Numbered from the stretch's first letter, positions 36,301-47,935 are shown. The stretch is DNA of 64,000 nucleotides from Trogon surrucura (GCA_020746105.1 CM036618.1:18583001-18647000); one strand, 5' to 3'. The notes: generated from the letters alone by a model not told the origin. Translations and numbers: made by a program.

Positions 36301-39300
36301 TTCCTCTTGCACATGTAATCAAGACTCAAAGCTTTATGCTCTAAGAGGGTAATTGACTTATGCCTCGTTTGTAATTTTGATAAACAGTTCAGAGTAGTTC
36401 AAAGGATGCAGAGCCAAAGGGAAGGTCAGTAGCAGGACTGAGGTACAGAGTGAGGAGGGCTACCTCCCTGGACATTGTTGATTTATTTCTGCACCCAGCT
36501 CTCTTTCCACATTGATATGAGAGAGCCAATATTTACAATAAGGTATACTGTATCTGGCAATCCTGAGCTGCAGTGAGGAGAATGCATGACTATAACAGTA
36601 CTTTAATATATTCTTTTAGGTACCTAAAATTTTTGCTTGTCATTGCACAGTATTTTTAGTGGTATGCAGAAATTCACCACAAGTCAGTTCACTTGCTTCA
36701 GTTCTTTCCTGAGAGTGGACCCATTACTGCATCCAGTGAGAAAGTACAATACTGAAACTAAATTGATGGTTAGTGCAGAGTAAGAGGAAGTTGCTGTACT
36801 TAAAAAAAAATAGAAAAAAGATGCGTATTAATTCATCTCAGATGAGACTGTGTATCTTAAATTGATGGGAGATACTTCATCACAATTGACTTGTCTCATG
36901 CAACTGAGTGACATTTAAAATAAAACCACTTCGATGACTGCTTATTGTAAACCGTTCTCATCAGACCTGAGTAGGCATAGTGCTGCATCAGGGGGGACTT
37001 CTCAGCAGTCTGAAACCACTGCTGCTGAAATGCTCACTGCAAGCGAAATGCTCACAGGAGCACTTACTATTTTTTAGTGTTTTGGTAGAATTGGGGTGTA
37101 CAAAATCCCAATGCAATAACTAGGTATTTGCACATGGAAACAACTCACCAAAGAAATGCTACCACCAAAGATAAGGGAATTTGAATGACAGGGCTGCAGC
37201 CAGCACCAGGTTCGCACAGGGTGGAAGAGAGGTCTGCGGCTCTGTGGATCAATGCACAGAAGGGAAGCAGCATCTAGCTGTCTGCTTCTTAGTCCATGGA
37301 CTCAGCTGTGTGGTCAAGTCATTGTGACAAGTTACTGTAGATGTGCTCACCCTTGATTTTAGAGCATAGTTACACTGATTGCTCAATCTTAAGACCTTGT
37401 GTGTATTACCACAGATTCATGGTCACATCTTGTTTGTCTGAGGTTTGAGACTTAAAAGATGTACTTTTCGGTTGAGAGCACAGTCCTCCTGTGTGACTGC
37501 AGGAGGTCACTCTGTCCAGTCACTTGTAGCATGTGGGTCATATTTCTTTTCTGCTTGATGCTTTAAGGACAAACATTTCAGATGCTGAAGTGTATTTCTG
37601 ATGGGGATCAGAGATTATTGATGTGTGTGAAGTTAAAAAAAAAAGAAAAGTCCGAAGGCAGGGAGTTGAAATTTCAGTAGATGTGTTGGCAGGGATGGAT
37701 ATCTGCATCAAGAGAATGAAACATACTTTTATATGCAGCAAGTTTAGGTCTTCCTGGGACACTGAATTACTGTTGGAGTACCTGTACCAGTAAAATGCTG
37801 TGTTGCTGCCAGCCCAGTAGTGTGCTGACTCTCTGGACACATAAAACATGATCATGTAATTCTTCTTGACAGACCACAGTTTTAAAGATCACAAAGCAGT
37901 TCTAGTAATGAGTGGTATTTATTAAAAAAGCCAGTTACTTGGAACACCTGATAAGGTATTAAAATATTCTGTCTGAAATTTGGGTGTGGTTGGTTAACAG
38001 AGTAAAAAATAATGGATTCTTATCCTGCACAAATTGACTTCAGTTTGCAAGATATTCCTGGCCCTGCTGTTGAGTATTAAAAATTCAGTGTTTGTCACAA
38101 AACCACTTCAGTTCAGTTCAACACACCTGGGTGCATGCCACAGTGGGATTATCTCTGATCTAATCACCAGGGAAAGTGGTCTTTTCAGGTCAGGACTGAG
38201 GTCATGGTTAGATTGTAGATAGAAAATTATGCCTCCTCTCTCTGAATCATGCTTATTTACAGTATCAGGTGGTGTTCACTCATGTCTCCTCATTTCATCA
38301 TTGAAATGCTAATACTCATTCATCAGTGTCACAGATACTCCATGTGTGTGTGGGAGTGTGTTTTATATTCTTGAATAGGTGGTCTGATGTTGCAGTATTG
38401 TTTTCAAAGGTAGACCTTCCTTAATATGTTTAGGTGGCTCTATGTATGTGTTTAGGTCAATGGATTTGGTAGATATTACATTTTCATCCATAGTAATATT
38501 ATTGGGACTTTGTATTTAGCTTGTTATTAGTAAAACCATGAAGCATATGTGTGAAGTTTTAAGCAATTGTAAAACATAAATCCTTATGTTTGTGTTGAAA
38601 TATTAAATGTTCAAGTGTCCTGAAGCTCCACATACCAAGCATGCTCCAACAGTATGAATTCACTGCTCATCTTCTGTGCTTTCTGATTTATACCATATCA
38701 TAGCCTTATCAGCAAATAATTTATTAAAATGCATGTATTTAAAAAGAGCAGCACTCTTATTAGAAATGAGATGAATATTTTGAGATGAAATATTGGAAAC
38801 AAGGTGAAAATGCAACTGAAGGTAGTAGTTCTGAAATCCTTTGATCCTTTCTATCTCCTTGCTATCATTCTCCTGGATCTGTTTTGGTATAGAAATATCC
38901 AGAGGCTATGTCTCTTCCAACACCTCCTACTCCTCCAGACTATTATATCAAAAGTAGGTGTAGTTATGCTTAACTCTTGGGAAGTCCCATAGCATCAGTT
39001 TGGTGGTTCTCACTTCATGTTTTCAAATCCTCAGCACATGCTAGAGACAAACTGATGTGATATGGAGAGAGGAGGAGATCAAAACAAGTTTTAGTATTTT
39101 TCTTCCATTGACGTACTCATCTGTGTGTAGAAAGTAACTGATTTTCATTGATATTTCACGCTCTTGAGATATGGTGCATGGGTCAAATTATGTTAGATTT
39201 CAAGCTGTTATGTGAGATTAATCACTAGCAACTACATATGTAGAGGGACGTGTCTCAAACTGGGTTATTTCAGGGAAAATAGAAGCTAGTTGTATAGATA

Positions 39301-41524
39301 ATGTCAAAAGTTATTAAAAATGTGGCTAAAAATAGGGATACAGGGAGAACGGGGCCCTCTGCAACCATGTCCATGGAAATGGAAGATAAACAAATAGGTG
39401 GAGGACATGGTAGAACACAGATGAGTGCACTGTAACTGCTTGAAGTCTAGACATAATTAGTAGTCATCAAAGAGCAGTAAGCACTGCTAGGGCATGATCT
39501 GTGGCACCCTAAGTTTGACATCTCAGTTCAGATTAGCAAAGCCTCTGTTCTCTATAGACTAGAAGATGAGAGTCTAGCCTGCTAAGTCAGGCACAGATAC
39601 CAACTTTAATCAGAAATAGGTGAGGTGAGTTTTATATTTACCATCAGAATATCTGGCCTCCTTTATATTTAAATAAAGCACAGTATCTGTCCTTTTTTTT
39701 TTTTTTTATTTACCAGCACAATATGGCCTTCTCCACAGCAGGCCAGGTGAGATTTTGTGCTGTCTGGAGTACAGCAACACGAACTTCCCAAGAAACAGCT
39801 TTGTTTATTCTGTTTCTATTGTCATCAAATAGATTTTGCTACTGCATCTGGTGAGGGAGGAGACAGAGCTGGGCCCAGAATTTCCATTTTGGAGCCCTTA
39901 TTATCATTTTGGAGCAGGTGAAGAGTAGAATGCAGATTAAATAGCACACATGTATCTTTGCATTAGTCCCGCTCACATATGCTTGAGGGATAATGTGTGT
40001 GTTGAACTCTATGCTTTTTCTTGTGCACAAACTACCTCATGTCCTCTTCGGATACGATGCACACCTATCAGAAAACATACTTCAGTTTTGTTATCCAAAT
40101 CAGAAACAGTATTTTTTTAAAGCTGGCAGAAAAACATGTTCCTAGTTTGTGGGCTTACAATAGTTTGAAAGGTATTTGATAACTGGAGACTTGTTTTTCT
40201 CCCTTTCCCATTCTCTAGTTTCTGTAATTGATTTTCTGCTCACATGTAGTTTGGGCTCATCTGCACCAGTGTCAGCAGTAAGCACTTAGAGCAGCATGGC
40301 TGCAGTGCCACTGAAAGCCTTCCTGGGGCTCATTCCTGACATCGCAACAATGCCATGCACTGAGGCGGGAGCTGCTGGCATTTCAAAGGTGCTCAATTGC
40401 CTTAATTTTCATCGTCTGTGATCATTTGCTAAGAAAAGAGAAAAAAAGAACAAGAAGAAAAAAACCCCAAATCGTTCTATTTTGCTGTAGGAAAATCTTT
40501 TCCTAGTCAAGCCATTCATTCCTGGGGTTCTTGGATTAGCAGCTAGCCTGCTCTTTGTTTATAGACATGTATGCAGCTGGTATGAACCTTTTAATACATT
40601 TAACACTATTGCTACTTAAATAGTGTTCCAACAAAAGGCTACATAATCTGCCAGTACAGTTTCCTTTGTGTTTAAGAGTTGGGAAGAGTACCTGTGTAAT
40701 ACTGGAATATGTCCTAAACATTATCAAAGGTAATATCTTTAAAGATGTCTTTACTGTACAAGACAAAAATCCATCAAGTTTTATAGTCAAAGAGTTTTGA
40801 ATCTGGCTAGCACAAAGATCCAAACCCTATCAAAGAGAATAATTGCTCTGTATACAAGAGTCAGGTGGGATGTGGAATAATTTGCCACAACGTGTTTTTC
40901 ATTTTTATTTTGGTATGATTGAAAACTATAGGAGGCTAAGCAGATGTGCACTCCGAGAAATGCGAACCCTGTATTCCTCATAAGTGAAGCTGTAGCTGGC
41001 TAGTGTGTAAAATAGTGCAGTCTTATTTCTGTCTTTTATACAAACACTGCATGACGAATTCTTGCACACTGCAAAAATGAGGACCGTTTAAATATTTAGC
41101 TACTTTGTACTTTCTTTGCTGTTTCTCTACCTGGGATCCCTATACCTGAAGGCATTAAACATCCAGAGACATGGCCACTTTTTCTTCACACAGATAGTAC
41201 CTTCCTGTGCACATAGTTACTGAACTGGAGAAATAGCTACTGGTACAGCTGCTTGACTTCAAGCTTTCGATTCATTATATAGAACAGAGACTGCAGGCAC
41301 AGTATAAAAAAATGCGGTTCTTAGGCCCAAGTGAATATTCATTTGTTTTCAGGCTTGTTTGGGATGTATATTTTGGGGAGGATAACCACAGGTGTAAAAC
41401 TCGGAGGGTAAACCTAGCTTTCACCAAGGCTGTTTGGGTGTTGTGTGCATCTATCTCATTTGCAAACACATCAAGAATGGTTTGTTATCTCTGGAGACCA
41501 TTTGGACTGTGCACTTCCCAAAGG
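36301..41524. other. Anonymous non-coding DNA
   Basis: No gene is recognised over 5.2 kb. It contains an A-rich tract at about 37634-37648 and a T run at about 39692-39707 flanked by imperfect direct copies of ATTTACCATCAGAATATCTG (39636 and 39708). It also has an A-rich tract at about 40438-40466. Open frames are under about 105 codons, without motifs. Confidence 0.5.
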
Positions 41525-42138
41525 GATTGAGAGGGATTTCTATGAAGGATCTGGACAATCTGGACCTGGGGGTGTTGGCTATGAGCCAGCAGTGTGCCCA
41601 GGTGGCCAAGAAGGCCTACGGCACCCTGGCCTGCATAAAAAATAGTGTGGGCAGCAGGAGTAGGGAGGGGATTTTCCTCCTGTACTTGGCACTGGTGAGG
41701 CCACACCTCAAATCCTGTGTTCAGTTTTGGGCCCTCATGACAAGAAAGACATTGAGGTGCTGAAGCGTGTCCAGAGAAGGGCAGCAAAGCTGGTGAAGGG
41801 TCTTGAGAAAAAGTCTTATGAGAAGCAGCTGAGGGAACTGGAGTTGTTTAGCCTGGGGAAAATTAGGCTCATGTGAGACCTTCTCACTCTCTACAACTAC
41901 CTGAAAGAAGGTTGTATCAAGATGGGGATTCAATCCCTTCTTCCATGTAAAAAGTGACAGGAGAAGGGGAAATGGCCTCAAATTGCACCAGGGGAGGTTT
42001 GGATTAGACATTAGGAAAAATTTCTTCACCAAAAAAGTTGTCAAGCTGTGGAACAGGCTGCCCAGGGAAGTGGTTGAGTCACCATACCTGGAGGTATTTA
42101 AAAGACTTGTAGATGTGCTGCTTGGTGACATAGTTTAG
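41525..42138 (+). pseudogene. CR1 ORF2 C-terminal remnant in copy C
   Basis: Coding similarity runs from [20 protein letters not shown] through [20 protein letters not shown] and [11 protein letters not shown]. It then shifts frame and is recognisable as matches to [20 protein letters not shown]. Towards the end it reads as [20 protein letters not shown]. It lacks the RT catalytic region and endonuclease. Several lesions (internal deletion, 1-nt deletion, stop codon) put it beyond function. Confidence 0.85.
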
Positions 42139-42216
42139 TGGTGGTCTTGGCATTGCTAGGTTAGTGGTTGGACCTGATGATCCTAAAGGTCTTTCCCAAA
42201 CTAAATGATTCTATGA
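41525..42216 (+). mobile_element. CR1 LINE copy C, 3' part, decayed
   Basis: A 5'-truncated CR1 copy starting in the ORF2 C-terminal region ([20 protein letters not shown]) and ending in ATGATTCTATGA near 42216. A short internal deletion is seen at LGVLAMSQQ, where intact copies read [14 protein letters not shown] 1-nt deletion near 41735 shifts the frame, and an in-frame TGA lies in AGGCTCATGTGAGACCTTCT. The 3' tail (TTAGTGGTGGTCTTGG, then GGTTGGACCTGATGATCCTA) is of the same type as copy D and differs from copies A and B, so C and D represent another CR1 subfamily. Confidence 0.92.
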
Positions 42217-42249
42217 TCAGCAGGTGAAGGAGCTTCTGTAGTGTTCACA

Positions 42250-42335
42250 CTACTTAGAATCAGAGAATGTCAGGGATTGGAAGGGACCTCGAAAGATCAT
42301 CAAGTCCAATCCCCCTGCCAGAGCAGGAACAAGAC
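42250..42335 (-). mobile_element. CR1 3' stub, young subfamily, inverted
   Basis: On the minus strand this is only the last 80 or so bases of a CR1 element. The 52 bases at 42272-42323 are identical to the reverse complement of 8168-8219 in copy A. It ends with one degenerate terminal octamer (TTCTCTGATTCTAA read on the minus strand). It lies 34 bp past the end of copy C and directly before copy D. The right edge is uncertain because it runs into the 5' part of copy D. Confidence 0.88.
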
Positions 42336-42437
42336 TATACTTAGAGATGGCCCAGCATCCCAGCCCCAAACTGGGCATGATGTGGCATCACAAGTACACG
42401 TGGGACATGTGAAATAACACATTCCCTTTCAAGTCCA

Positions 42438-42729
42438 AATTCAATTAAGAGAGATTTTAGGGCCTTGGGACAGCTGCTTAAGTGATCAGAAGCACACACT
42501 CTGTTCTCTTCTGTCCTTTCAGTGGCAGTTGTGAATGAGGGAATCAACAGAAAGAGCCATCAGATCAGTTCAGGGCTCAGGGACTGGTGTTATTGACAGG
42601 GCTTTGGGTCACGGGCTGCTAAACAAGACACCTGCCCTGATGGCAACAAAAAGGATGCATCTGTCCCAGAGACAGAAAAGGATCTTGGGGCAGGAGTTAG
42701 CAGGGCTCATTGATAGAGCTTTAAACTAG
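42438..42729 (+). pseudogene. CR1 ORF1 esterase-like (SGNH) C-terminal remnant
   Basis: One frame reads NSIKRDFRALGQLLK, a stop, then LFSSVLSVAVVNEGINRKSH and GLRDWCY. After a frameshift near 42600 the next frame reads GHGLLNKTPALMATKRMHLS, then QRQKRILGQELAGLIDRALN and a TAG at 42727. CR1 ORF1 proteins are known to carry an SGNH-type esterase domain, and the HLS stretch near the end corresponds to the block that carries the catalytic His in that family. The nucleophile region upstream is not recognisable. Two stop codons and a frameshift make it non-functional. Assignment to the esterase is from recalled CR1 structure and motif order, not a search. Confidence 0.65.
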
Positions 42730-42968
42730 ATATGAAGGGGGAAGGGGATATAACTGGGCCTGCTAGGAATAAGCCAAAGAGAAGCATGTTGGGGCTTGCA
42801 GTATGGTGTGCTAGTGAGGACTCTCACTCTGCCATCTCAGTAGAGATGAGGGATAGATGTATAATGCGAAATGAGGAAGCGGGGGCTGTTGAAATCATGG
42901 AAACTCCTGAGAAGGGTCTGGTAGGAAATGTGGCCCACACGTACAAAAAAGTGTTGAGATCATTAGCT

Positions 42969-43199
42969 CATCTGAAGTGCATCTATACCAACACATGCAG
43001 TATGAGCAACAAACGGGGCGCTTGAAGCCATGATGCAACAGGAAAACTATGACGTAGTGGCTATCACAGAAATGTGGCGGGATGCCTCACATGAGTGGAG
43101 TGCAACAACCAATGGTTACAAGCTGTTCAGGAGGGATAGACAGGGAAGGAGAGGCGATGGGGTGGCCCTGTATGTTAGGAACTGTTATGGATACTCATA
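42969..43199 (+). pseudogene. CR1 ORF2 endonuclease, N-terminal remnant
   Basis: The start of the apurinic-type endonuclease is seen as LKCIYTNTCSMSNK. After a frameshift between about 43017 and 43036 it continues as [15 protein letters not shown] and [20 protein letters not shown]. The Asn of YTN and the Glu of ITEMW correspond to conserved residues of this endonuclease family. Everything after VRNCYGYS is gone, including the later Asp and His catalytic blocks, because the sequence jumps to the RT side near 43200. The family enzyme nicks the genomic target to prime reverse transcription; this remnant cannot do so. Confidence 0.8.
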
Positions 43200-44746
43200 G
43201 CGAGTACAAGAATATTGTTAGGTTATGCAGGGAGATAATTGAAAGGTCCAAAGCCCAGCTAGAAATTAATCTGGCTTCGGAGGTAAAGGACTGCAAGAAA
43301 AGTTTCTGTAAGTACATTAACAACAAGAGAAAGATCAGGGAAAGCCTCCATTCTCTACTAGACCCAGGAAGAAATATAGTAACCAAAGACGAGGATAAGG
43401 CTGAGGTGCTTAATGCCTTCTTTGCCTCAGTCTTTAGTAATAGAAACACTTTTAGTGAGGGAAGCCAGCCCCCCACGCCAAGAGACAGCGGCCAGGAGCA
43501 AAATGTTCCCCCCGCAATCCAGGAGGAGGTGGTCAGTGACCTGCTGCTCCACATCGATGTGCACAGATCTATGTGGCCAGATGGGATTCATCCTAGAGTG
43601 CTGAGAGAACTGGCAGGGGTGCTCATCAAGCCACTGTCCATCATTTATCAGCAGTCCTGGCTGACTGGGGAGGTCCCAGCTGATTGGAAGTCAGCCAGTA
43701 TAACACCCATCTATAAGAAGGGGCAGAGGGATGATCTGGAAAATTACTGGCCTGTCAGTTTGACTTCAGTGCCAGGAAAGCTGATGGAGCAGATCATCTC
43801 GAATTACATTATGCAGCACATGCAGGACAACCAGGTGATCAGACCCAGTCAGCAGGGGTTTATGAAGGGCAGATCCTGTTTAACAAACCTGATCTCCTTC
43901 TGTGACTGGGTGACCAGCCTGTTGGATGAAGGAAAGGCTGTAGGTGCCTATCTTGACTTTAGTAAGGCATTTGACACTGTTGCCCAGAGCATTCTCCTAG
44001 AGAAACTGACTGCTCTTGGCTTGGATGGGCGTAAGTTTTGCTGGGTAAAAAAATGGTCAGATGGCCGAGTCCAAAGAGTTGTGGTCAATGGAGTTAAATC
44101 CAGTTGGCGACCAGTCATGAGTGGTGTCTCCCAGGGCTCAGTGCTGGGCCTAGTTCTGTTTAATATTTTCAGCAATTGTTTGGACAAGGGGATAGAGTGC
44201 ACCCTTAGTAAATTTCCAGATGACAGCAAGCTGGGTGGAAGTGTCGATCTGCTTGAGGGTAGGAAGGCTCTCCAGAGGGATCTAGACAGGCTGGATCACT
44301 GGGCCAAGGACAATTACACGAGTTTCAATAAGGCCAAATGCCGGGTCCTGCACTTTGGCCACAACAACCCCCAGCAGCGCTACAGGCTTGAGGAGGAGTG
44401 GCTGGAGAGCTACCAGGCAGAGAGGGACCTGGGGGTGTGGATGGACAGCCAGCGGAACAGGAGCCAGGAGTGCGCCCAGGTGGCCAAGAAGGCCAATGGC
44501 ATCCTGGCCTGTATCAGGAATCGTGTTGTCAGCAGGAGCAGGGAGGTGATCATGCCCCTGTACTCGGCTTTGGTGAGGCATCATTTCGGGGAGTTTTGGG
44601 CTCCTCACTACAAGAGGGACATTGAGGTGCTCAAGAGGGTACAGAGGCGAGTTATGGCTAAGGGATCTGGGGCTGTTTATCCTGGAGAAAAGGAGATTGA
44701 GGGCAGACCTTATCGCTCTCTACAACTACCTGAAAGAAGGTTGTAG
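43082..44746 (+). pseudogene. CR1 ORF2 reverse-transcriptase frame of copy D
   Basis: A 554-codon open frame. Its first 40 codons are out-of-frame endonuclease sequence, and true ORF2 sequence starts at [11 protein letters not shown] (residue 41, about 43202). RT motifs follow: [11 protein letters not shown] (164-174, with Trp where copy A has Gly), [15 protein letters not shown] (257-271), [10 protein letters not shown] with the motif-A Asp (289-298), [10 protein letters not shown] (347-356, Ser for Pro) and FPDDSKLGG (378-386, Pro in place of Ala of FADD). Both Asp residues of motif C are kept, but the substitutions in two core motifs suggest decay. Near residue 527 a deletion of roughly 40 nt relative to intact copies shifts the frame, giving an unrelated tail to the stop at 44744-44746. 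The ATG at 43082 is not a natural start. Confidence 0.88.
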
Positions 44747-44966
44747 CGAGGTGGGGTTTGGTCTGTTCTCCCTAGTGGTGAGTGATAGGACAAGGGGGAA
44801 TGGCCTTAAGCTGCACCAGGGGAGGTTCAGGTTGGATATTAGGGAGAATTTCTATACTGAGAGGGTCGTCAGCCATTGGAACAGGCTGCCCAGAGAGGTA
44901 GTTGAGTCACCATCCCTGGAGGTGTTTAAGAGACGAGTGGATGTTGTGCTGAGGAACATGGTTTAG
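44622..44966 (+). pseudogene. CR1 ORF2 C-terminus of copy D, in the shifted frame
   Basis: After the deletion the C-terminal domain continues in another frame. It reads [20 protein letters not shown], then [20 protein letters not shown] and [20 protein letters not shown], ending at a TAG (44964-44966) followed by the 3' untranslated tail. It overlaps the end of the preceding frame by about 125 bases because of the frameshift. It is the natural end of ORF2 in this element and not a separate gene. Confidence 0.9.
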
Positions 44967-45046
44967 TGGTGTTGATAGGGCTAGGACAAAGGTTGGACTC
45001 GATCTTGAAGGTCTCTTCCAGCTGAAACTGTTCCATGATTCTGTGT

Positions 45047-47644
45047 CATCCCAAAGCTGTTGTCCTCTGCACTGGAAGCAACCTGAGAAGTCTGTTTGCC
45101 TTTTTAAAGCCTAGGACTTCTCATAGTTTTTTTTTGGAAGGCAGAGCTAATGATATGTTTTTAAGAAACGTTAAGATGTGCTGTGCAGCTATGCAAAAAT
45201 TTTAACCTGACATGCTTATTTCATGTAGATGCAGCAAATACTGTGAGGGAGGGTTAAAACACGAGAAACTGTTATTTCGCTCTCGAAAAGAAAGAAGTCA
45301 GTGAGTGAAACCTATTTCTCAGTGTGAAGCTTTTCTTTGAGAGATTGACGTGGTATGATATGAAAGAAGGACTCAGGGGTTACACTGTTTTCCCAACAAA
45401 TGAGGAGATTATTTTTTTAATGCCGAGGCACTTGCAACACGATTTTCCTCTGTAAAAGTCAAGGTTTGATTATATTTCCTGCATTATTATTTATAGTTTA
45501 GCAGTTATACATGCCATGTCCTTGGCTGTGGCATTGCAGTTTGCACCATCTATGTCTGCTTCCTAAATTTATTGATCTCATTAGAAGATAAAAATGACAA
45601 AGATAGCTCATAATACTTCTGAGAAATGTAAAACCATTAGCAGGTCATTGTCAAAGTTATAACATGTCCTTTTAAGCTGCTTAGCAAACTGGTGGCAGCC
45701 TATGATACAGGGATTAACCTGTACCAGGAGTGACTGAGTGGATCGCAGTGGATGGTTAATATTCAGCCTGCCTACAAAGCTTTGAAGCTGCCTCACAAAG
45801 TGATACAATGAAGTGATAAACAGAAATATATCAAAAACAAAGGCAATAGAAGTTTTCTTTTCCTGTCCTTTATATTGATCTCTGACATATAAGAAGCAGA
45901 ATGACTGTTAGAGCTTTGGTCTGAAATTAGAGCTTTTTTTTTTTTAAAGTTGGGCTTTGCTCTCTGAATGCAGGCTGACCTTGCCTGGGACCCTAAGCCA
46001 GCTTTTCCCAAGGTGGGACCTTGAGGGTGCTATCCTAGAGCCATGTTTAGGCAAGTAGTTTTAATAATGAGTATTTTGGACACGGTGCACAGCATGTATT
46101 TTGAAGCCGGCATTTATCACCCCAGGCATAACCCATTGCGTGCTGCCCAGTACACCCACCTGTGCGATGGGCATAACAAGTCTTCCTATTTTTTTAGAGG
46201 AGAGCTGTACATATGCATTGTTATTTCCCTTAGACAAGTGGCTGCAAGCATTGATTACATTCTTGCTTACTGGACCTTTTGGGTTTACAGAGATCATTCT
46301 TCAACTGGACAGACCATGTGTTGCTATATGAGATTTGGGCTGTTGGCCAGGTTTTCTGTGTTCTCAGGGATGCAAGCAGGATAGGTGGTTAACGAGAGGC
46401 GAAAGACTGGGCAGAAAGACTGGTACCTGATGGGACACTTCAGTATCTGACTCTTCACTCGCAGAAGAGGGGACGTCATTAGCGTGTTCAGATGCAGTTA
46501 CTGCCCGCCTTTGTGGGTGGATTGTACATACACAGGTGGGATCTGACAAGAGAAATAATAAGAGAGAAAGAATAGAAACTCAAGCCTCAGTTTACTGTTG
46601 TTGAACATCGAGTAACCTGACTTACACCAATGCATTATTCTGTTTTAGGAGCATTTTACATGCACATTCCTGTAACAAGTAAACAAGCATTAGGGCAATG
46701 ATGAATTAGCCTAGACAATATTTTACAGATTAGAGCAGGAGAGAATGAGGATAATAACATTATTAAAAAGGTGTTTTTTTTTTTAACACATTAATGACTA
46801 TTTGTTTATTTTATCTAGTGGGAAGTCAGAATTATTAGGAAGGGAATCCAAGAGCACTGATACACAAACTTCTCCCAAGAAAACTTGGTTCTGGTTTCTT
46901 TTTCTATCTACATAGTAGTAATTTTAATTTGATGCAACTGTACAATCTTGGTTAGACCCACAAATCTATAAATTAAGTATGCTACTACTATATTGTCTAC
47001 CTCACCAAGGTGGTTTTGGGCTAACTGATGAATTTCAAATACTCAGAATGTTTCTTAACTGTGCTGTATAGTTATTAAAGTGTATGGGCATTCTCAACCA
47101 TTAATTAACTTACTGTTCTAGTCTGGACTCCTAGCATTTGATTGTAATAAACCCTTTGTTTTCTACTTGATTTAACAAAACAATCTTGAAAGTTTAAAGA
47201 GCTATTTTCCAAATCACAGTTCTTGTAAATGCTTTTGTGGGATGCAGTCAATAAAGAATGAAAAAATGCTAATATGTCATTAATAAAATTGTGTGAGGAA
47301 ACCTGATTCAATTTCCTAGAGAATTCTCAGTTTTAAACAAAATTCTTTTAATTCTAATTCATACTGGAAAAACTCCAGAACACACTAAAATATAAATTTC
47401 CCTGTCAAAGGGCTCTGGATCTGAAGGTCTTTGCCTTGTTCTCGTGTTCAGTAACTTAAGAGAACATTCTTCAGTTTCTGTCCTAAGAACAGTGTCTCAG
47501 CCTGGCTTAACTTGGGCCATGCAAAATGCTAACAACCACTGATTTTAATACCATTCCCATGGTTGGTGCTCCAGAGCTAGAGATGTTTCCCATGGATTTC
47601 TATCCCAGAATCCTGTAATCCTTTTACTGAATGTCCTTACTTCT
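45047..47644. other. Anonymous non-coding DNA
   Basis: No gene is recognised. There are A+T-rich stretches and T runs at about 45935-45944 and 46775-46786. Open frames are under about 115 codons, overlap on both strands and have no motif. Confidence 0.5.
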
Positions 47645-47935
47645 GAAGGATTAAGGCAAACTCGAAAGGTTACAGAAAAGAACAGCAAGAACAATTGAAA
47701 GTCTGAAAATCCTGTCTGACATTGAAAGATTAAAGAAGCTCAGTGTACTTAGATTATCTGAGAGAAGGTTAAGAGGTGACTTGATCATGGTCTCAAGGTC
47801 CCAAGTTGAGAAACACTTTTCCAATACACAGGCAATCTCTAATTTACTAGACAAAGCCATAGCAAGATCCAGTGACTGAATGCTTAATCTGGACAAGTTC
47901 CCACAAGACATAACAAATATGAGACTGTAGCAGCT
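47645..47935 (+). mobile_element. Ancient CR1-like LINE relic, ORF2 C-terminus
   Basis: A strongly decayed plus-strand relic. Recognisable blocks are CGAAAGGTTACAGAAAAGAA (cf. the RLQKR-type step), GAGAGAAGGTTAAGAGGTGA (SERRLRGD), TTGATCATGGTCTCAAGGTC, and near the end TAGCAAGATCCAGTGACTGA with AATCTGGACAAGTTC. These match in order the CR1-like elements common in turtles and crocodilians rather than the young avian type. The frame is partly open (LERLQKRTARTIESLKILSD), with stops later. It predates copies A to D. Confidence 0.75.

Larger units (their letters stand above)
42336..45046 (+). mobile_element. CR1 LINE copy D, long, with ORF1 tail and deleted endonuclease
   Basis: The longest CR1 remnant here. 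In order it contains the C-terminal half of an ORF1 esterase-like domain (about 42390-42729) and a spacer. Next comes the first 75 or so codons of the ORF2 endonuclease (about 42969-43192), a junction at about 43195-43202 where most of the endonuclease is missing, then the reverse transcriptase, the C-terminal domain, a stop at 44964-44966 and a 3' tail ending in CATGATTCTGTG near 45045. The 3' tail is of the copy C type. A deletion near 44650 and other indels break the frame. The 5' boundary is an estimate, because the start of ORF1 is not visible. Confidence 0.9.
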
